Below are positions 1-9,764 of a stretch of DNA of 64,000 nt, in pieces. The stretch spans positions 54,195,741 to 54,259,740 of the forward strand of contig CM041465.1 of assembly GCA_023213395.1 (NCBI GenBank), given 5' to 3'. The notes under the pieces are model-generated. The model was not told the DNA's origin and searched no databases. It was given only the letters and a program-made list of their open reading frames with translations. Each line of letters begins with the position of its first letter. The first letter of the stretch is position 1. A program made the position numbers and the translations under genes. The DNA is from Cycas panzhihuaensis. Taxonomy: Eukaryota > Cycadophyta.

Positions 1-386
1 TGATGATGATAACATGGGTGGTAGCCCTTAAATGTGAGGCCCTGGAACATATGGAGTTGTTCTTGGTGAGAGACATGAGAAAAGGCATTATCCATGGCTA
101 ATTGGTTGACCACCACCTTTGTATATGTGTAGATGTATGAGTGCCACTTTTTGTAATCACCTGACCTATTACACTTGACAATGAAGTTGTTCATGCTATA
201 AAATATTGATGCTACCACATAATGAACAGATCAAAGATGAAGTAGAGGTAAAAACTATTACTATAAATAGAGTCACCTTCATCATTATAAACTTACATCA
301 TTCACTATGAAGATCATATAGGAGCTTAACCCTTTATGCAATCATATAATGAAGAAGGAGAATGAGTGATTAATGCTTTAATACCA
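1..386. other. AT-rich flank, possible copia leader
   Basis: No coding region is recognisable here. If the adjoining 387-743 block is a minus-strand copia LTR, this stretch is the start of that element's internal region. The only specific sign is a sequence at 375-386 that reads TGGTATTAAAGC on the minus strand. It differs at two positions from the usual initiator-Met primer-binding site TGGTATCAGAGC. Confidence 0.3.
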
Positions 387-743
387 TGTTGGAAAAATGA
401 ACATGGAGTTATGATATCATATTAGAAAATGAATTTGCTATGAAAATAAAAGATAAAATATGGTGAGTGAATGATAAAGAAATAAGGCACAAGAGAGATT
501 AAGCATGTACAAGTTAACGTAAAGAAATGGAAGAATGGACAACCCTTAAATTAGAATGAAGAATGATGTATGTACTTATAGTACAACTTACCACTTGTAA
601 GAGAATCCTCATTGGTCAATGTTGTAAGTTGGTATATAATTCTATATGACACACAACTTAAGAACACCTCAAATATAAAATATAAATAAATCTAGAGAGA
701 GTGTAAATAGGGACAATTATGTAATTGGGTATTACACCTAACA
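387..743 (-). repeat. Probable copia-type LTR (minus strand)
   Basis: A 357 bp AT-rich block begins TGTTGG and ends CCTAACA, the short inverted ends expected of an LTR. It is abutted on its left by a Met-tRNA-like primer site on the minus strand (375-386), so it would be the 5' LTR of a minus-strand copia element running out of the window. The partner LTR is not visible and the target duplication cannot be tested. The call rests on termini plus primer site only. Confidence 0.45.
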
Positions 744-1286
744 ATAACCCCTTATATGACTACCACATCCCTTCACTCATGGTTGGGACATTACTGGGTA
801 GGTTAGGTTAAGGTTTTTAATTTGAATAGCCTTTGCTTTCAACTCATTTGCAAAAAATGTGAAAGGTATTAGACTATTCCTTTCTTACATTTCATACATT
901 TAGAGATAAATATGATGGCTCTTATGGTGTGTCCCATCACTTTATTTTTCTCTTTGCATTTTCACAATTCATCTCTTAGGCCTTCTTCCCCTCTACTATA
1001 TCTATGAAAATACAAAAAGATATAAGGTTTTCCCTTCTTCACATTTCATATTTTGAGATGAATCTTTCTTGTCTTTCATTTCTTTACCTACTTCTGATAT
1101 TATAAAATTTCATCTATAGAAGAGATCATACTTTATCTAAAAACCCAAAATTTGAGAAGTTAACATTTTTATTAGAAAAGCATCCCTTTGTGTACACTTC
1201 TTAGGTTGAGTCTTAAGACCACTATCTCTTTTTGACAAATTGTCCTTACTATGTATATTTACTACCACTATACATTATTATCATCT
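744..1286. other. AT-rich spacer, nothing recognised
   Basis: AT-rich sequence with short pyrimidine runs and no convincing reading frame on either strand. It may be the 3' part of the decayed minus-strand gypsy whose integrase lies at 1640-2460, but no LTR could be delimited. Confidence 0.3.
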
Positions 1287-1344
1287 CTCTCTCTCTCTCT
1301 CTCACTCACTCTCTCTCTATATAGAGAGAGAGAGAATGATGATG

Positions 1345-1377
<33 letters not shown>

Positions 1378-1445
1378 ATTTAAATAAAGAAGGAAAATGG
1401 GGTAACAAATAGGCTCCTTGCTTTTATTAACCCCTAGAATCATTT

Positions 1446-1493
<48 letters not shown>

Positions 1494-1553
1494 ATTTAAA
1501 CAAAGAAGGAAAATTAGGTAATAAATGGGTTCCTTGCTTTTATTAACCCCTAG
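1287..1553. repeat. CT/AT/GA microsatellite palindromes with 116 bp tandem duplication
   Basis: CT runs pass into AT runs and then GA runs, making self-complementary blocks. Positions 1445-1494 form a perfect 50 bp palindrome and 1309-1332 a perfect 24 bp one. The unique sequence after the GA run (from 1376, GAATTTAAATAAAGAAGG) recurs from 1492 with few changes, so a unit of 116 bp was duplicated in tandem with its microsatellite. The Leu-Ser and Tyr-Ile rich reading frame across it is only translated microsatellite. Confidence 0.85.
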
Positions 1554-1639
1554 CTAGTTAATAAAAAATAAAATCTAAGAAAAATTCTATGTTGTTATAT
1601 ATTACATAAAAGTATTAAGAATTTAAATGAGAAAGGGTT

Positions 1640-2460
1640 TAAGATACTTCCTATTTATAGGGATAAGCAATGCTTTTCTATTTTAACTCTTTAAATTGAA
1701 GGCATTATCTCCAATCTTCTATGCAATTTCCAAAGGGATAAGCCACAGAGAATTAAACTTGTCATGTACCCTAGGCCTTTCTTTTGCATTATCTCACATC
1801 AATACCTAGTCATGAAGTTTAAAATTCCTTTTTATAGTAGACGATCTATTAAAATATTATTCGAGACTAGATTGATATTCATAAAGCTTTTCCTTAGCAT
1901 CCTTCCTGGTCTCATTTAATACCAGTAAATCTTGAAATCTTATAGATAATAATGGGATTATTTCTTTAAATCTAGCTAAGTATAAGTTGCCAAAGGTGAC
2001 ATAAGGAGGCAACATAACTATATTTTTATATACTAACAAATAAAGGGAATATCTTATTGCCTGCTTATTAGTTATCCTCTTTGCTCAAAGTACTTGAAAA
2101 ATCTTAATATGTCAACCCCTTTTGTTTTTCTTCATTGTTCTATTGAGAATTCTAATTAGATTCTTATTAGTAGATTATACCATTCCATTGCCTTAACAAT
2201 AGTAATTAGAAGAGGTATTCAAAGTAATAACATATTTATGATAAATTTTTATTATTTCTTCAAATATAAAAGTTGGTCCATTATCTGATACTAACTAAGC
2301 AGGAACTCTAAACCTTGGCATTAGTGTTTATCCTAAAAATGTAAACATTATTGCAGTGTTTATCTCTTTGGATGGAATGACTTTGGAGGACTTAATAAAT
2401 TAATATGTGGTAGTTAAGATAAAAGGATGGTATTTATTGAAAGCAAGCTTAATAGGTCTA
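1640..2460 (-). pseudogene. Decayed Ty3/gypsy integrase (minus strand)
   Basis: Minus-strand conceptual translation in broken frames gives integrase-core signatures: SDNGPTF (second catalytic Asp), an NGM(V)..TNKNLIRIL segment where the catalytic Glu is expected, and LVYKN in place of the usual LVYG.EA. Further left, on the C-terminal side, LWLIP and LKPFLI resemble the domain that usually reads LGPF..LK.F in gypsy integrases. Many stops and frameshifts show it is dead. The lineage cannot be fixed; wording near the C-terminus is closer to Athila/Tat than to chromoviruses. Its relation to the gypsy remnant at 36060-36560 was considered: the order is wrong for one element, so they are separate insertions. 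Confidence 0.6.
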
Positions 2461-2889
2461 ATGAAGTTAAATCTCTACTTTTTAAATGACTGGTCTATAT
2501 ACATTCGATTGCGAGTGTCCTACTCTTGAAGTTGGATTCACTATTACCAATGAAACATTCTAGAGCCTTTTACAAACTCTGTGGGTGCCTCCATAGGTGT
2601 CGCACACAATGTTAACTTTTGCATTGATCTTGGATCAATTGGCATCTCCTCCTCATTTGGGTGTTTATGAGTATAGATGGATTCTTCTTTAACTATGTTG
2701 TATGCTCTGTCTCCATCAATATATGTACAAAATCTACCAATAATCTTCTCATTAATTCATCCTTCTATTACCTTTAATATTGGGCCTACATAACTATAGT
2801 GGAAGTTTTCATCAACCCTAACCTCATAGTATATCATCTATTCAAATTCATCTAATTCATCAACTCTTTGTGCCAAAGTAAAGTCACTT
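2461..2889 (-). other. Probable gypsy pol body upstream of integrase
   Basis: By position this should hold the pol segment preceding the integrase at 1640-2460. No domain motif could be read with confidence through the accumulated stops. It forms the left target flank of element A. Confidence 0.3.
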
Positions 2890-2894
2890 ACCTC
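2890..2894. repeat. Target-site duplication of element A (left)
   Basis: ACCTC lies directly before the TG of the first LTR and is repeated exactly at 35521-35525 after the last CA. A 5 bp duplication is the gypsy integrase signature, and it proves that 2895-35520 is one insertion despite the foreign element inside it. Confidence 0.92.
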
Positions 2895-5377
2895 TGTTTC
2901 CCAGCTGCTGGGAATGGACTCGAGACGCATCGACACAGGTTTGTTCAGGTATATGGTCTTACTTTTCTTACCTATGTTAATTAAGGTAATTTAGAGTAGT
3001 TTGATTGACATATGCCTGCCTACATGCATTTGTTTGTCTACCTGCTCATAATGCATGTGCCTAACGGCACGACTTCAGCCTATGATGACTCACGGTAGGG
3101 GCATTCCTCGTGAATCGACACCTCATATGGCGTACAGCCACCCATGATGTCTCCACAGTCTCCCGGGTTTGTTTCTGCTAGCTTGTTTGTTCTTGTTACA
3201 ACATGTCGCGTATGTTGCAGTCCTTCCTAAGTCTGGTTTAACCCTTAGTTAGGACTCTTTGCATTGTTTTGGGTACTTGCCTTGCACAGGCCTTCCCCAA
3301 TCGATGAAATTCATGTTTAGTCTTTGTTCTTACCTCAAAACCTGATTTTTCTTTTTACTTTTCTCTTTTTTTAAATTTCAGGTTGATACCACGGTAAACT
3401 AAGCGGTATCGCAGAATTTGCAGCGGTACCGCAGAGTTCTTCAAGACAATGCTCGAAATTTAAAAAAGAGAACCACGCGACAGTTTCCATGTTTTTTCAC
3501 GGAACTGCAGCGTGGCTCCGTACGATTGGAGGCACCCCAACGCCCCTAACATTCACTTACTGTGAACAAGAGATAAAAACTTTTTTTTCTTTCATTGGCA
3601 TCATTCTTGAGCTCATTTTCCAAGACTTCTAAGAGAAACTCTCCACAAAAAACACACAAGGAAAAAGGCAATCGAGAGAACTTCATGTATAGCAGTTGGA
3701 TAGAGGTGTAGTGGGCTGCCATAAGCTGGAGTTGTAGGGCCATTCTTTGCCCCCCCTAGTTCTCCACAACAAGTTCCACTCTCCCTCATAAATGCTCAAA
3801 GATCCAAGGGATTTCTTCACTGAAAAGGCTACTCCAAGGATCAACTTTCAGCTCTCAACTTGCATGGAGCTTCTCCCATCTACACTCATGCAAAAAACAC
3901 TCAAAATCAACCTCTAGACATTGTTTGTTGCTGCTGCTCCAAGTGGCCAAGTGCATGCATGCATGCCCCTCTCATCAGTATTTCTTGCTTCTTGTTGGTG
4001 CTTTTTTCCTTGGCTTTTGTTTTCTACTTGCAAGCTCATTTCACTCACTTGCATCTACTTTCTTTACTAGTTCCCTTGCTATTAAATGAAAGTGATCTTA
4101 GCTAGTTGTGTCTCTCTCATAGCTTTGCTCTAGATTAGAGGTATTTTCTTATTTTTTCCTTGAGATCTACCCATTCCTTCTAAGCTATCTCTTTCACCCT
4201 TCTCCGAGTTAACCGGTGTAAAGGGTTTCACACGAGGGTTTGAGGGAGATAGGCGGGGTTCCGTCCCCCATTGCCGTCCTTCTCCCCAAGGGTTAGTCCC
4301 TTATCCTCTCTCCCTTTACTATGCGTTTTCTTAGGGAGCAGACTAGGAAGCCTAAGAGATTTGGTTGGAGCTTTCCACTTGGTATAGGTAACGTCACTAC
4401 CCTTCTCCACCTTGTTACCCGTAGCATTTCCTACCGAACCCTATGGAGACCTCCCATGGGTGAGTTAGCCATCCAGGGCTATACTCAGGTCCGTGTAGTA
4501 TGTTTTATGGTGCATGATAGTGTATATGCTTATAAATGCAGTTTTGTTTCATTTTTGCTACGTTCAGTAGCATAACTCAAGTTATTTAGCTTAGTTGATT
4601 TCATTTCCATATATATATATATATCTTCTTGGTGCCCGTAGCCTCTCTCCAGGAGGAAGGTGCTCTTTCCACTTGTTTTACGAGGATCGCGTTGGAGGAG
4701 GTGGTGCAAGACAAACTGTTCTTGGTCAGCTCCCACACGGTATTTCTCTCCTTTAGTTTTGCGTTCCTTTTTCGCCCTTTCATTTTATTTAGTCCTTGTA
4801 TGCTCAAGGGGAGGTAAGTGAACCCCCTTCACCACCGTTGATCAACGTTGCGTGCACAGAGGGAGGAAGGAAGGAGCGCAAGCCAGAAGGAGAATCTGTG
4901 TTTCTACTCGGATGCCGGATCCAGGTATTCCTCGCATTTCTTTCGTGTTTTCTTTACGCTTTTTTGTCCTTTTACATTTACTGTAATAGATAAGGAAGCA
5001 TTAAGAAAAAGGAAAATAACCTTTTACTTTACATTTACTTTCTCGTACTGTTTCTTTACTTTACATAACATAGGAATAGAAAACCCATTTATGTTGTACC
5101 CTTTAGCCACACCTTGCTTCATATATATTGCACGTTAGATTTGTTGCCCTCCTCGTTGCCTTCTCATTACTTTGGGAGTCTGGCAGGAGGTTCCCCTTTC
5201 TTCCCGGCCATCCGAAGGGTAGGAAGGCCTCATTTTACTGACTACAGAGCAACTAGGCACCTTGTGGCCCCAGACCCAGCTCCGTGCACGGATGTCCTCT
5301 GGTGAGATCTCGCCTAGCCTAGTCGGTATGGTGTTTTATATCCCTTTGCTGGGCGTGGGATTGCCAGGAGCGTTTCA
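2895..5377 (+). repeat. 5' LTR of element A
   Basis: Starts TGTTTCCCAGCTGCTGGGAA and ends GAGCGTTTCA, about 2.48 kb. The start holds an inverted repeat (TTCCCAG / CTGGGAA). Inside are two 20 bp units with the core GCGGTAYCGCAGA (3402-3439), an AT dinucleotide run near 4608-4624 that recurs in the other LTRs, and pyrimidine-rich stretches. Short open frames in it (for example 3860-4105) have partial counterparts in sister LTRs but no family resemblance, so they are not called genes. A small deletion just before the terminus (compare 35500-35520) distinguishes it from the 3' LTR. Confidence 0.9.
3402..3439 (+). repeat. 20 bp tandem repeat with GGTAYCGC core in LTR
   Basis: Two adjacent units, AGCGGTATCGCAGAATTTGC and AGCGGTACCGCAGAGTTC. 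The same repeat is present in about 2.5 cleaner copies in solo LTR C (37281-37330), and its self-complementary core GCGGTACCGC reappears in the leader of the antisense gene (9601-9614). Confidence 0.7.
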
Positions 5378-5384
5378 CCAGCGG
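5378..5384. other. Junction between A 5' LTR and inserted element B
   Basis: Seven bases (CCAGCGG) separate the two oppositely oriented LTRs. An intact copy of this family would read CTGGCGA after the LTR (see B at 19153-19159 on the minus strand). The difference is three transitions, so this is most likely the first bases of A's primer site left of the B insertion. Confidence 0.55.
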
Positions 5385-7810
5385 TGACGCTCTCGCGGGG
5401 TGGTGATCCCACGCCTAGCAAAGGATACAAAACACCACATTGACAGGCTGGGCGGGATCTCGCAGGACGTCCGTCTTGGCCGAGCATAGTTCTGGGGCGC
5501 AGGTGCTGGTGCTCGGGCTGGCCGTCTCTGAGGCCTTCCTACCTTCAGATGGCCGAAGAAGAAGGAACCTCGGCGTTGCGGCTCTCAAGGTAATGAGAAG
5601 GCAACGGAGGGCAACAAAATCAATGTGCAACGGTGTGTGGTAAAGTGTGGTTGAGAGATACAACGTGGCGGGTCTTCTATTCCTATGTTATGTAAAGTAA
5701 AGGAACAGCATGAAAGTAAATGTAAAATAAAAGGCTATTTCCCTTTTTCCCTTATGTTTCCTTATCTTTTACTTATCAAGCAGGTGCAAAAAGCAAGAAT
5801 GATATAAAAGGGAAAAAAAACAAAAGGAAACGCGAGGACTACCTAGATCCGGCGGTTGAGGTTGAAGTGTGGATTCTCCCTCTCGGTTGTGCTCCTTTCC
5901 TCTTTCCTCCACGCATGCAACGTTGGCCAACAGTGGCGAAGGGGGTCCACTTACCTCCCCGTGAGCATGCAAAATCAAACAAAATGAAAAGACAAAAAAA
6001 ATGAATTCAACGCTAAAGGAGAGAAATACCGTATGAGAGCCGACTGGCAATGGGTTTGTCTCGCACGCCACCTCCCCCAACGCGATCCTGTAGACAAGTA
6101 GAGAGAGCACCTTCCTCTCGGGAGAGAGGCTATGAAGCACGGCAAAGATGTATATATATATGGAACTGAAATCAACTAAGCTAAATAACTGGAGTTATAT
6201 ACTAGAATGTAGCAAAAATGAAACAAAAGCTGGCATAAGCATATACACTGTCATGCACCATAAAACATACTACATGGGACTGAGTGTAGCCTCGAGATGG
6301 CTAACTCACTCACGGGAGGTCTCCACGGGGTTCGGGAAGGAAACGTTGGTGACAACAAGGTGAGACGGGTAGTGATGGGTTACCTACACCAAAGGGAAGC
6401 TCAAACCAACTCTCTTAGGCCTCCTAGCTCGCTTCCTAAGAAAGCGGATGGTAAGGAGAGAGGACAAGGATGGAACCCTTGGGGAGAAGGACGCAATGGG
6501 GATGGAACCCGCCTATCTCCCTCAAATTCTCATGTGAAACCCTTTACACCGCCAACTCAAAAAGGGTGGAGAGATAGCTTAGAGAAGGATGAATCTCAAG
6601 GAATGCAAGGAAAACCCCAATCTAGGGCAAGCACTATGGAAAGCTACAACTAGCTAAGATTACTTCTGGATGACCAAGGAAATATCAAAGAAAGTGAATG
6701 CAATGGGGAAAGAGCTTGCAAGTAGAACAACAAAAAGTAAGGAAAAAGCACCAACAAGAAACAAGAAATACCGGATGAGAAAGGGCATGCATGCATGCAC
6801 TTGGCCACTGAGGGGCGACAACAACGATGTCTAGAGGTTGATTCTCGAGTGTTTCTTCATGAGTGTAGATGGGAGAAGCTCCATGCAAGTTGAGAGCGAA
6901 AGTTGATCCTTGGAGTAGCCTTTTAGTGAAGAAATCCCTTGGATCTTTGAGCATTGAGGGAGAGTGGAACTTGTTGTGGAGAATGGTAGGGGTAGCAATG
7001 GCCTGCAACTCCAAATTATGGCAGCCCACACCTCCGTCTAATCAGTACATGAAGCTCTCTGATTTCTGTGTCCTTCTCTTGTGTTTTTTGTGAAGAGTTA
7101 CTTTTAGAAGTCTTGAAAAATGAGCCTTAGAATGATTCAAATGAGTAAAAAAAATCCTTTTATGTCTTGTTCACAGTAAGTGAACGTTGGGGGCATTGGG
7201 GCACCTCCAATCATACGGAGCCATGCGGCGATTCGAGTGGCTGAAAAACTGTCGGCGTGGTTCTCTTTTTAAATTCGAATAGTCGTCTGCAGAAACTCTG
7301 CGATCGCTGCTGTGATGCCGCTTAGTTCTGTGATATCAACTGAAATCAAAAAGAGAAAAATAAACAAAAATCGGGGTTTTGAGGTGAGAACAAGGACTAA
7401 TCATGAATTACATCGACTAGTGGAAGGCCGGGCAAGGTGTACCAGAACGATGCATAGCGCCCTAACTAATGGTTAGACCGGACTTAGGCAGGATCAGGCA
7501 TAAACCGCATGTTGTAACAAGAACAAACAAGTGGCGAAATAATCCCGGAAACTGTGGAGACATCGTGAGTGGTCAGAGGCCATCTGAGGTGTCACATTCA
7601 CGAGGAATGCCCCGCCGTGAGTCGTCATAGGCGAAAGTGTCTTGGGGCACATGCATTATGAGCAAGCGAAAGGCAATGTGCGCAGGCAGGCATATGTCAA
7701 GCAACCTACTCTAAATAACCTTAATCAAACCATAGGTGAGAAAAGTAAGAACATATACCTAAACAAACTTGTGTCGATGTGTCTCGAGTCCATTCCCGAT
7801 AGCCGGAACA
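5385..7810 (-). repeat. 3' LTR of element B
   Basis: Left copy of B's LTR, read on the minus strand. Its terminus TGACGCTC has lost two bases relative to TGAAACGCTC at 19160. The other end reads GGAACA at 7805-7810, a decayed form of GGGAAACA. It lies 7 bp from A's 5' LTR in opposite orientation, making a giant inverted repeat. It matches 19160-21674 closely along its length. Confidence 0.85.
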
Positions 7811-8163
7811 TCGCCTCGCGTGAGCCTCACTGCTCGGAAGCGTAATGTGATGGCGAATGCTGACAATCAAGAAACATGAGTAGCACATGCATATATATAT
7901 ATATAAGTAATCAAGAGCAGCACGTGATCCAAGGGTGTAGGCAAGTGTCGTGGCAGAACGCATGGACAGGCGAGACGGAGATGAGGACAATGTAGGGGCT
8001 GCCTACATGTCGCCCAAACATCGACTGGCCGAAATAAGCGAGAAAGCAGGATGCCCCCCGTTGCCAAGGTGCAATGTGAAGTATGAGGGCATCCAACAAA
8101 GTAGAGCAGGTACATCTAACTAACAGCAACTGGAGGCTTAGGCACGGGCCAACCAGGCAAGCC
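7811..8163 (-). other. Element B internal region between second RNase H and 3' LTR
   Basis: This corresponds to 32654-33010 of A. It should end with the polypurine tract next to the LTR, but here the minus strand reads only GCGAGGCGA at 7811-7819, a weak tract compared with AAGGGGGCAG in A. An AT dinucleotide run (about 7891-7904) is shared with A and D. No gene seen. Confidence 0.6.
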
Positions 8164-8568
8164 TCAAGGGCGGTTGTCTAGAAGAGGGAGGCGACGCTCA
8201 AGGATGAGGCGGACAAGGCATCGACCTCGGCGTTGAGGTGCCTCGAGATATCTTGGATATCCACGAGAAACAAGCCAAAGAGACACATGCGAGGGTCCTC
8301 GGTGTGACATCACACCAGTAAACACAGGTGAGATGGGACACCACGACACGAGAATCGCAAAACAACACAATGGAGCGCAATGGAAATGAAGAGCATCCGT
8401 AAGGGCTTCAATAGCAGTAGTGTACTCGGCTTCGTTATTGGTAGCCTCAGGAAGAAAGACTCTGAAACGCAAGTGATCATGTCCGGAGGGACTGCGAAGG
8501 ATCCACACAGCGGTGGAAGGTCCGGGGTTACCGCGACTTCCACCATCCGTGAAAACGAGGAGAGACAT
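8164..8568 (-). pseudogene. Additional RNase H (aRNH) of element B, frameshifted
   Basis: Starts MSLLVFTDGGSRGNP, the first catalytic Asp of an RNase H fold, followed by NNEAEY (catalytic Glu). The copy is then out of frame: the third acidic motif CDS.VV is readable only in another frame (8198-8380), and the end LILERRLPLL returns in the original frame. It would degrade RNA in RNA-DNA hybrids. It is separate from the RNase H that follows RT. A second, archaeal-type RNase H is an established acquisition of plant Tat elements. The start ATG follows the acceptor of a 98 bp intron-like segment (8585-8682). Confidence 0.75.
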
Positions 8569-8584
8569 GGCTTGGTACTAGGCT

Positions 8585-8682
8585 CTAGCGGCAAACAAAT
8601 AGCGATGCAAGCAAAAATAAAGACTCGAATAGTAAGCACGAAGCGAGCCGAGAAGGGTAGGAGGACCTAGCAATGAGGTTAC
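8585..8682 (-). other. Putative intron in the leader of B aRNH
   Basis: On the minus strand, GTAACC at the left end and CTAG at the right end bound 98 bp directly before the aRNH ATG. The same donor and an AG acceptor occur in A (32117-32214, 98 bp) and D (51132-51228, 97 bp). Splicing is inferred from conserved borders, not shown. Confidence 0.4.
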
Positions 8683-9083
8683 CCAAGAATGAAAGCAAGC
8701 AATCCGGCCACTGGCTGAAAAGTGGGTGGAGAAAAGGCGCCCTGGGGTGCCAAAGGTTGCTTGGGAAAGTAACACATGCCCCAGTGGGAGCATTTCCTTT
8801 GGGGACCCGAGGCGAGAAAGGGCCGCAAAACGAGTCGGGGTGACGAAAGCAGGCCAAATGAGTATAAACTCGGGCACGCACGGGAGTAGCGCGTAAAACG
8901 GTGTAAAAAGGCCCTGCCAAAAGCGCAATAATGAGGTGCCATAAATGCCCTTGCAAGAGAGGGCAAAAAGGGCATCCATGGAGCACAATGGGTGACAGGG
9001 CCAGAAGGCAAAGGTTACCAGCGCGATGAGATGGTCCCAACGACTGTCACGGAGCCAAAAACGGAAGAAGTGCCCGGGCCCAC
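8683..9083. other. Promoter zone between antisense gene and aRNH (B)
   Basis: GC-rich sequence conserved in A (31711-32116) and D (51229-51640). Long open frames occur on the minus strand, but these differ in frame between the copies and look like leader sequence for the second RNase H rather than protein. It is bounded by the antisense gene's TATA box at 9084. Confidence 0.45.
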
Positions 9084-9094
9084 TTTATATAAGG
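9084..9094 (+). promoter_or_regulatory. TATA box of antisense gene (B)
   Basis: TTTATATAAGG follows a GGGCCC-type GC-rich stretch on the plus strand, opposite to B's own transcription. The same TATATAAGG in the same context is present in A (31699-31710, minus) and D (51640-51650, plus). A palindromic TATATA could also serve the diverging aRNH side. Confidence 0.6.
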
Positions 9095-9488
9095 AAAACT
9101 AATGAAAATTGGATTCATTTTCACCGGCTCTCGTACGAAACCAAAGCATTTCCCTTATGACGCGGAGCGCTGCCCAATTTCAGAGGCACGCAGAGGACGA
9201 TCCGACCATCGGATTCGAGTGAGGAGATAGTCATCGCGACCAGAGAGATGAGATGGTGACGGTCAGGCTGGACCCAGTGAGTGGATCTAACGAAACCTTC
9301 GTCATTTCAAAGTTCGAAATTTATTGCTTTTTATTTAAATTTTAATGCTTTTTATGCCCCTTATGGGCGGTTAGAGGCCTCTCGGAGTCTGAATTGGACC
9401 CAGAAAGAGGCGGGGACCTGGGCATTAGGCGACCACGGTCCGGTGGGCTACCTGGGTCCACCACAAAAAAATTTGATTTTCTGGGCCA

Positions 9489-9510
9489 AAAACCCCCTTT
9501 TTAGGGGGTT
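9489..9510. repeat. C5/G5 hairpin in antisense leader (B)
   Basis: AACCCCCT and AGGGGGTT are separated by a T-rich loop. It is conserved in A (near 31283-31301) and in D (near 52050-52070, where each arm has one more C or G). Confidence 0.7.
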
Positions 9511-9522
9511 GCCAACGGTACT

Positions 9523-9556
9523 GCGGCTAAGATCGCGGCACCGCGATCTTAGCCGC
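9523..9556. repeat. Perfect 34 bp palindrome in antisense leader (B)
   Basis: Arms 9523-9538 (GCGGCTAAGATCGCGG) and 9541-9556 are exact reverse complements with a 2 base centre (CA). In A (about 31247-31270) the central CCAAGATCGCGG arms survive with one mismatch; in D the counterpart (about 52090-52130) is degraded. Confidence 0.85.
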
Positions 9557-9594
9557 GGGATCGCTCAGGAAGAACGATCGCCGCGGGGCCCGCC

Positions 9595-9622
9595 CCGAAT
9601 TTAGCGGTACCGCTAAATTCGG
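9595..9622. repeat. Perfect 28 bp palindrome with GCGGTACCGC core (B)
   Basis: Positions 9595-9608 (CCGAATTTAGCGGT) are the exact reverse complement of 9609-9622. The equivalent in D (52157-52180) is also perfectly self-complementary although its sequence differs at several places in both arms. A lacks this part. Confidence 0.85.
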
Positions 9623-9764
9623 AGCGGTACACAGACAGAAAATCAGAAAAAGCCAAAACAGGGGCCAAACAGCCCCGGAAAGCCCGAGAAGGGCACCAGA
9701 CAGGCAGCTAGGGGTCTGGAAGAGTGCTAGGGAACTGATTTGGATTAACTTTTGCTGATTGCAG

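Larger units (their letters stand above)
9095..9764 (+). other. Leader or first intron of antisense gene with palindrome cluster (B)
   Basis: Runs from the TATA box to the splice acceptor GCAG at 9761-9764. The first half is alignable in A and D. The second half carries three hairpin sequences, given separately. No conserved protein frame was seen, so it is treated as untranslated leader and/or first intron. The matching donor was not identified. Confidence 0.45.

Noticed and set aside
1306-1503. Ser-Leu and Tyr-Ile rich ORF
   Set aside because: Translated CT/AT microsatellite.
3860-4105. Small hydrophobic ORF in the LTR, with partial counterparts at 20485-20721 and 6685-7029
   Set aside because: Frames differ between LTR copies, and the likeness follows from shared DNA. 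No family resemblance and no conserved start in solo LTR C.
8578-9040. Long minus-strand ORFs before the B aRNH
   Set aside because: Overlapping in different frames and not in the same frame in A or D. More likely a GC-rich leader than protein.
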